DNA from: JBJKSO01 sp046703825
GTDB taxonomy: Bacteria > Chloroflexota > Dormibacteria > Aeolococcales > Bog-877
Reading direction: 5' to 3'
Length of the DNA: 64,000 bases
Assembly: GCA_046703825.1 (NCBI GenBank)
Contig: JBJKSO010000075.1
Location: 1 to 64,000, forward strand
In this document: positions 59,552 to 64,000 of the stretch, piece after piece
How the letters are laid out: each line of letters starts with the position of its first letter
How positions within the stretch are numbered: position 1 is the first letter of the stretch
The notes under the pieces: generated by a model
The model's input: only the letters and a program-made list of their open reading frames with translations
What the model was told of the DNA's origin: nothing
Databases searched by the model: none
Translations under genes and position numbers: made by a program

Positions 59552-60808
59552 ATGGCCACGCGGTGGACGCTACCCGGAGAGCGCATTCCCGAGGCATGGT
59601 TCAACGTCCTGCCGCGGCTTTCCGAACCGCTGATGCCCCCGCTCAACCCGCAAACACGAGAGCCGGTGGGTCCGGACCAGCTAGCGCCTCTGTTCCCGAT
59701 GGCGCTGATCGGCCAAGAGGTGTCGCCGGACCCCTGGATCGACATCCCCGGCGAGGTTCTGGACGTTCTGCGCCTCTGGCGCCCCACTCCGCTGGTCCGC
59801 GCCCGACGTCTCGAGCAGGCTTTGGGCACGCCGGCCCGCATCTACTACAAGGACGAATCGGTCTCACCGGCAGGCTCGCACAAGCCCAACACCGCGGTGC
59901 CGCAGGCTTACTTCAACAAGGCGGAGGGCGTGCACCGGCTCGCCACCGAGACCGGAGCCGGCCAGTGGGGCAGCGCGCTGGCGTTTGCCACTGCCCTTTT
60001 CGGACTGGACTGCAAGGTCTACATGGTGCGGGCCTCGGCGGAGCAAAAGCCCTACCGCCGGATCATGATGGAGACGTGGGGAGCAGAGGTCGAGTCCTCC
60101 CCCGTCGACGATCCGACCCACCCCGGCTCACTGGGCACCGCCATCAGCGACGCGGTCCGGGACGCGGCGGGACGGGAGGACTCCCACTACTCGCTGGGTT
60201 CGGTTTTGAATCACGTGCTGCTGCATCAGACCGTGATCGGCCTGGAGGCTGAACAGCAGCTGCGCCTGGCTGGCGAGGAGCGCCCTGACATCGTCATCGG
60301 TTGCTGCGGTGGCGGGTCCAACTTGGGTGGACTGGCCCTGCCCTTTGTGCCTCAGCCCGAGGTCAAGCTGCGGGCGGTCGAGCCCTCCTCCTGTCCCACC
60401 CTGACCGCGGGCAAGTTCGAGTACGACTTTGGCGACACCGCTGGGATGACGCCGTTGCTGGCGATGTACACCCTTGGCCACGAATTCGTGCCGCCGTCAA
60501 TCCACGCGGGCGGTCTGCGCTACCACGGCGATGCGCCGATCATCAGCCAGCTGGTCAAGACCGGCCGGATGGAAGCGGTTGCCTACCCGCAGAAGAGCGT
60601 CTTCGACGCCGCCGTCAAGTTCGCCCGGACCCAGGGCACGATTCCGGCCCCGGAGACGGCACACGCCATCCGGGCGGTCATCGACGAGGCCCTGCGCGCG
60701 AAGGAGGCGGCTGAAGAGCCGGTCATCCTCTTCGGCTACAGCGGCCACGGGTTGCTCGATCTGCAGGCCTACGCCGACTACCAGGCGGGACGGCTTCAGG
60801 ACACCTGA
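59552..60808 (+). CDS. TrpB2-type pyridoxal-phosphate synthase (tryptophan synthase beta-like)
   Basis: A 418-residue fold-type II PLP enzyme of the TrpB2 group. It has WRPTPLVRARRLEQ, IYYKDESVSPAGSHKPNTAV with the PLP Lys, ETGAGQWGSALAFAT, CCGGGSNLGG for phosphate binding, and FGYSGHGLLDLQAY at the end. TrpB2 enzymes make tryptophan from indole and serine and may serve as indole salvage enzymes. No trpA or other trp gene is present here, which fits that role. ATG 59552 follows GGGAGG by about five bases; the frame extends upstream to TTG/ATG codons near 59471. Confidence 0.9.
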   Translation: MATRWTLPGERIPEAWFNVLPRLSEPLMPPLNPQTREPVGPDQLAPLFPMALIGQEVSPDPWIDIPGEVLDVLRLWRPTPLVRARRLEQALGTPARIYYKDESVSPAGSHKPNTAVPQAYFNKAEGVHRLATETGAGQWGSALAFATALFGLDCKVYMVRASAEQKPYRRIMMETWGAEVESSPVDDPTHPGSLGTAISDAVRDAAGREDSHYSLGSVLNHVLLHQTVIGLEAEQQLRLAGEERPDIVIGCCGGGSNLGGLALPFVPQPEVKLRAVEPSSCPTLTAGKFEYDFGDTAGMTPLLAMYTLGHEFVPPSIHAGGLRYHGDAPIISQLVKTGRMEAVAYPQKSVFDAAVKFARTQGTIPAPETAHAIRAVIDEALRAKEAAEEPVILFGYSGHGLLDLQAYADYQAGRLQDT

Positions 60809-60838
60809 CCCGCGCCGGCGTGCCCCCGAGGGGCGGCG

Positions 60839-61183
60839 TCAGCGGCTCGGCAGCGACCCAAGATCTTCGACCCCGTGCTCGAGCCACCACTTTCCTGCCC
60901 TCCAAGCCCAAGCCAGCCCCATGATGGACAGCAGCGCGATCGCACCCTTGCGGATGGACGCCCGTCGGCCCTCGCTGAGCCTCGGTGGCGGATAGACGGC
61001 GCGAGCGATGGTGGCCGACAGCCAGCCCTGCCACCACCCGGCGCAGCCGATCGCCAGCCTCTGTCGCATCTGTCCGCTGACTCGCGCGCCGGCAAGGCTC
61101 CAGACGGCCAGCCAGACCGCCGCGCTGGCGATGCTGTAGGACGTATAGGATCCCGAGCGCCTACTTGGGCGCTGAGACGGCAT
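60839..61183 (-). CDS. Small hypothetical membrane-associated protein
   Basis: A 114-residue basic protein starting MPSQRPSRRSG, with one hydrophobic segment (SIASAAVWLAVWSLAGA, about 18-34) and a second weaker one near 85-100 (ALLSIMGLAWAWRAG). No family is recognised. The start at ATG 61183 is supported by TACACT exactly six bases upstream, the same arrangement as at several well-identified genes in this window. It converges on trpB2 with 30 bases between the stops. Function unknown. Confidence 0.55.
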   Translation of the reverse strand: MPSQRPSRRSGSYTSYSIASAAVWLAVWSLAGARVSGQMRQRLAIGCAGWWQGWLSATIARAVYPPPRLSEGRRASIRKGAIALLSIMGLAWAWRAGKWWLEHGVEDLGSLPSR

Positions 61184-61189
61184 CTCGCC

Positions 61190-61195
61190 AGTGTA
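61190..61195 (-). promoter_or_regulatory. -10-like TACACT for the small membrane protein gene
   Basis: TACACT on the minus strand is separated by six bases (GGCGAG) from ATG 61183, as at trpS and pepN. Confidence 0.45.
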
Positions 61196-61387
61196 GGCCG
61201 GTACCAGGGCGCGCCCCTCGCCCGACAACACGCGGACCGCTCTCAATCGCGCGGATCACGCCGCTCCAGTTTCGGCGATTGCCAGGGCAGATGGGAGCCG
61301 GCGCTCCGCACGGGGATGTCGCCGGCTCCCGCAGCGCACTAGGTGCCGAAGGTTCGGCACTGAGGATGCCCTGAGCGTAACCAGTCG

Positions 61388-61399
61388 ATTGTCGACAAT
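61388..61399. promoter_or_regulatory. Perfect 12-base palindrome ATTGTCGACAAT
   Basis: The TTGT-CG-ACAA core is the form of operator bound by many GntR/FadR-type repressors. No GntR gene lies in the window, and the nearest gene starts are 205 and 518 bases away, so the regulated gene is unclear. Confidence 0.35.
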
Positions 61400-61543
61400 G
61401 CAACCCCCAATTTCCCACCGCAGACTTGGTCGACGCCACCATCCGCCTGCCGTCCAGTTCCAACCAAGCCGGCAGAACCGTTGCCTCAACTCGGCGCTGG
61501 TCTGGCCCCGCAATGATGGAGGCCGCCGTTCGCAAGGCTGGAC

Positions 61544-61588
61544 AGACCCAGCACGAGAAGGCGACCCCCGGCCTTCTCATGCTGGTCT
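61544..61588. repeat. Long imperfect inverted repeat (stem-loop)
   Basis: The left arm (61544-61561, starting agaccc) and right arm (61572-61588, ending ggtct) form 16 base pairs with one bulge and one mismatch around a ten-base C-rich loop. No T-run follows on either strand, so it is not a standard terminator. Confidence 0.6.
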
Positions 61589-61916
61589 CCCCCCAACCAC
61601 TAGGGACGGCGCCGGATGTGGCGCGTATGCCAACCTCCGGAAAGCTGCGATTCCCGGAGCCCAGGGGCGGCGCTTTCCTTTGCGAGGGCATGAACCCCGT
61701 CAAGTGCAACCGTGGCTAGCCTATGCAGGTGTCCCTGCTGATGGCCAGGCGGCTAGCCCGGGGGACGTCCTATCGGACGGAGGCCCGGGCCGGCTGGCAC
61801 GGGCGCAGCACAAGTGGTGGTGCGCGCCCTGTCAGCGCCGGAGCGTGCAATCTTGGCGCCGCCGCCTCCAGACGGAGGAGGGATTCGGATAAGCGATCCG
61901 CGCCCGAGAGAGCGCG

Positions 61917-63137
61917 TTGAGCCACGGGGACGGCGGGATCCCGGAAGAAGGAATTGGGAATCGCCTACGGCCGCTCGCCTTCGTGCTGCTGTTCGGTGTC
62001 GTCAGCGGCCTGGTCGACTTCACCTACGAGGGCGCCCGCAGCGTAATCGGGCCCTACCTGGCCACCCTCGGGGCCTCGGCTGCTCTCGTGGGCGCCATCA
62101 CCGGCCTGGGTGAGGCGGTTGCGCTGGTGTTTCGCCTGGTGTCCGGGCGCTGGTCCGATCGCAGCGGCCGCCACTGGGGGCTATCGATCACTGGCTATGC
62201 CATCACGGTGGTGTCGGTCCCGACCCTGGGCGTCGCAGGCACGCTGAGCGTCGTGTGCCTGCTCGTGCTCGCCGAGCGGTTGGGCAAAGCGGTGCGCACA
62301 CCAGCCCGCGACACCATGCTCGCCGCGGCCAGCGCCGATTTAGGCAGCGGTCGCACCTTCGCCCTGCACGAGGCTCTGGATCAGTCGGGGGCGCTGATTG
62401 GTCCGCTGGTGGTGGCCGGGGTACTGGCCCTCCACGGCGGCTACCGGACCGGATTCGCGGTGCTGGCGCTGCCGGGGGTGGCCGCCTTGGCCCTGCTTGC
62501 CTATCTGCGCCTGCGGGTGCCGGTTCCCGCCAGATACAACCCGCGACCACCGAGCACTCCGACCACGATCGTTGCGCTGCGGGGCTTCAGCCGCCGCTAC
62601 TGGCAGTACGCCGCCTTCACTGCGGCCACGATGGCCGGGTTCTCAACCTTCGCCGTGCTGGCGTATCACCTGCAGCAGAGCCGGGTGGTGCCGCCACCCA
62701 TAGTTCCGGTGCTTTATGCCTTGGCCATGGGAGCTGCCGCCCTGGCAGCGCTGGCTTCTGGTCACCTCTACGACCGCTTCGGGCTGCGAGTCCTAGCGGC
62801 GCTGCCGCTCCTGGCCGCCGCGATCCCCTTCCTCTCCTTTTCCACCAGCGCCGGACTGGTATGCGTGGGCGCGCTGCTGTGGGGAGCCGCGATGGGAATC
62901 CATGAGTCGACCATGCGCTCAGCAATCGCCGATCTCGTGCCCCCGGCTCGGCGCGGTACCGGATACGGCACCTTCACAGCCGTCTACGGGCTGGCTTGGC
63001 TGGTCGGGTCCACGATCATTGGCGTCCTGTACGGCATCGCGATCATCGACGTGATCGTCTTTGCCACTGCGATCCAGGCGCTGGCGCTCGTGCTGCTGAT
63101 CCCCCTCTGGCCGAGAGCCGCGGCTGAGCCTAGCTGA
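61917..63137 (+). CDS. MFS transporter
   Basis: A 406-residue major facilitator protein with 12 hydrophobic helices. The loop 2-3 signature reads RLVSGRWSDRSGRHWG near 80. The inter-domain loop holds LRLRVPVPARYNPRPP. The second half repeats the pattern with ASGHLYDRFGLRV, and there is an LVPPARRGTGYGTFTAVYG stretch near 345. No specificity-determining motif that I can read is present; drug or metabolite efflux is typical. TTG 61917 begins 20 residues before the first helix and lacks a clear ribosome binding site, so the start is uncertain. It is convergent with the glutamine synthetase gene. Confidence 0.83.
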   Translation: MSHGDGGIPEEGIGNRLRPLAFVLLFGVVSGLVDFTYEGARSVIGPYLATLGASAALVGAITGLGEAVALVFRLVSGRWSDRSGRHWGLSITGYAITVVSVPTLGVAGTLSVVCLLVLAERLGKAVRTPARDTMLAAASADLGSGRTFALHEALDQSGALIGPLVVAGVLALHGGYRTGFAVLALPGVAALALLAYLRLRVPVPARYNPRPPSTPTTIVALRGFSRRYWQYAAFTAATMAGFSTFAVLAYHLQQSRVVPPPIVPVLYALAMGAAALAALASGHLYDRFGLRVLAALPLLAAAIPFLSFSTSAGLVCVGALLWGAAMGIHESTMRSAIADLVPPARRGTGYGTFTAVYGLAWLVGSTIIGVLYGIAIIDVIVFATAIQALALVLLIPLWPRAAAEPS

Positions 63138-63221
63138 CAGCCAGCAACCGCCAGCGCGCCGCCCAGCAGGGAGCTCCTGCCGGGTGCGCACCGGGTGGCC
63201 GGCGCGGCGCCGCTCAGAGAC

Positions 63222-64000
63222 TCAGAAGAACTCGAAGTACTCGTTCTGCTCCCAGTCGGTGACCGTGGAGAGGAAGCGCGCCACCTCGGCCCGCTTCATC
63301 ATCACGATGAAGTCAACGATCTCCCGGCCCAGGGTCTGGCGAAAGAAGCCGTCTCCGTCGAGGGCGTCCACCGCCTCCCAGAGTGAAGTCGGCAAGAGTG
63401 GCGCCTCAGCCGCGTAGGGGTCGGCGGCGACCAGAGGCGGAGGCTCGAGTTGTCGCCGGATCCCATCGAGCCCGGCCGCGATGTTGGCCGCCATGTAGAG
63501 GTAGGGATTGGCAGCGGGCTCCCCGAGACGGTTCTCGAGATGTGCACCGGGATCTCCTGGCTGGCCCTGCACTCGGAGCATCGCCCCGCGGTTCTCGAGG
63601 GCCCAGGCCACCCGGTCGGGAGCGAAGGAGTACGGGCGAAAGCGCTTGAAACCGTTGATGGTCGGGGTGGAGAAGACAGTCATCGGGATCGCGTGCTCGA
63701 GGAGACCGGCGGCGAACTGGCAGCCGACCGGCGAGAGCACCTCGCCGCCGGAACCCTGGAAGGCGTTGGTCCCACCCTCCGAGCTGCGCAGCGATTGGTG
63801 CAGGTGCCAGCCACTGGACGAGACGTTGGGCAGCAGCGGCCGCGACATGAACGTGGCCTGGTAGCCGAGCTGGTGGCAGACCTGCTTGATGGCGGAGCGC
63901 ATCAGCACCATGGCGTCGGCCGAGTCGAGGCCGGGCATAGGGTCGAACGTGATCTCGGTCTGGCCCGGCCCCCACTCGTCCTCGATACTGCGCAGCGGCA
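63222..64000 (-). CDS. glnA: Glutamine synthetase family protein (3' part; 5' end outside window)
   Basis: At least 259 C-terminal residues of a GS-type enzyme; the frame is open to the window edge. It has EWGPGQTEITFDP, SSGWHLHQSL (the GSGMHVHQSL equivalent), NGFKRFRPYSFAPDRVAWA for ATP and substrate, and HLENRLGEPAANPYLYMA near the adenylylation-side Arg residues. The changes M to W in the His loop and R to H in RxExR mark a divergent GS, of the GlnA3/GlnT or gamma-glutamylamide type rather than the housekeeping enzyme. No adenylylation Tyr motif can be recognised. Which amine it accepts is open. Confidence 0.85.
   Translation of the reverse strand, partial: PLRSIEDEWGPGQTEITFDPMPGLDSADAMVLMRSAIKQVCHQLGYQATFMSRPLLPNVSSSGWHLHQSLRSSEGGTNAFQGSGGEVLSPVGCQFAAGLLEHAIPMTVFSTPTINGFKRFRPYSFAPDRVAWALENRGAMLRVQGQPGDPGAHLENRLGEPAANPYLYMAANIAAGLDGIRRQLEPPPLVAADPYAAEAPLLPTSLWEAVDALDGDGFFRQTLGREIVDFIVMMKRAEVARFLSTVTDWEQNEYFEFF

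Larger units (their letters stand above)
61196..61916. other. Gene-poor intergenic stretch with two symmetric elements
   Basis: About 720 bases with no gene I can support; open frames on both strands (minus 61161-61709, plus 61389-61892) lack motifs and ribosome binding sites. It contains the palindrome at 61388 and the long hairpin at 61544, listed separately. Confidence 0.5.

Overview
The window is GC-rich, densely packed bacterial chromosome. It holds about 51 protein genes, two arginine tRNA genes, and no rRNA, CRISPR array, transposase, integrase or phage gene that I can recognise. Many genes start with GTG or TTG. Neighbours are often joined by four-base GTGA overlaps. At least nine first genes lack a Shine-Dalgarno sequence and instead carry a TANNNT hexamer 6-7 bases before the start codon, the arrangement expected of leaderless mRNAs. 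Together with F420-type luciferase-like oxidoreductases, an SCO1664-family protein and a long-form RmlA, this suggests a terrestrial, GC-rich lineage of the Actinomycetota/Chloroflexota/Dormibacterota kind. That placement is inference; the window contains no rRNA.

Layout. 1-2400: tail of a Pro/Ser/Thr-rich protein, tRNA-Arg(ACG), an AraC regulator and a toroid-fold protein. 2580-7280: arylsulfotransferase, acyltransferase, DedA protein and SCO1664 protein. 7287-12792 (minus): a catabolic operon of class III aminotransferase, aldehyde dehydrogenase, acyl-CoA dehydrogenase, alpha/beta hydrolase and ThpR. 12969-19994 (minus): apt-ahcY-metK (methyl cycle and purine salvage), then manC, phosphomannomutase and a cupin isomerase, enough for GDP-mannose synthesis, and a membrane protein. 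20084-21945: PAP2 phosphatase, DUF2203 and an internally deleted luciferase-like gene. 22002-31712 (minus): a surface polysaccharide operon (ligase/polymerase, flippase, priming sugar transferase, rmlACBD, two glycosyltransferases) behind a TATAAT promoter. 31774-38305: trpS, a membrane glycosyltransferase, a UPF0104 protein, Ada, a CDP-alcohol phosphotransferase and an unknown protein. 38461-40470: MarR, DUF1801, a gene-poor stretch and tRNA-Arg(CCT).

40481-48176 is a complete histidine locus. hisA and a PHP-type histidinol phosphatase run leftward. A TrpR/YerC-type regulator, hisG, a hisD-hisC fusion, hisB, hisH, hisF and hisIE run rightward. Between the two arms lies a CTAG-N4-CTAG element that resembles a TrpR operator and abuts the -10 of the regulator gene. 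Every step from PRPP to histidine is covered.

48696-64000 holds a DinB-like protein, a second toroid protein, a frameshifted VOC-DinB gene, a luciferase-like oxidoreductase divergent from aminopeptidase N, an aminotransferase/MmsA/aldo-keto reductase group, a TrpB2-type synthase, a small membrane protein, an MFS transporter and the 3' part of a glutamine synthetase gene.

The observations most worth following are the HisD-HisC fusion, the TrpR-like operator with its linked regulator, the recurrent leaderless promoter signature, the substitutions at HisF positions 51 and 103, and the broken or odd reading frames (VOC-DinB, the short luciferase-like gene, manC).
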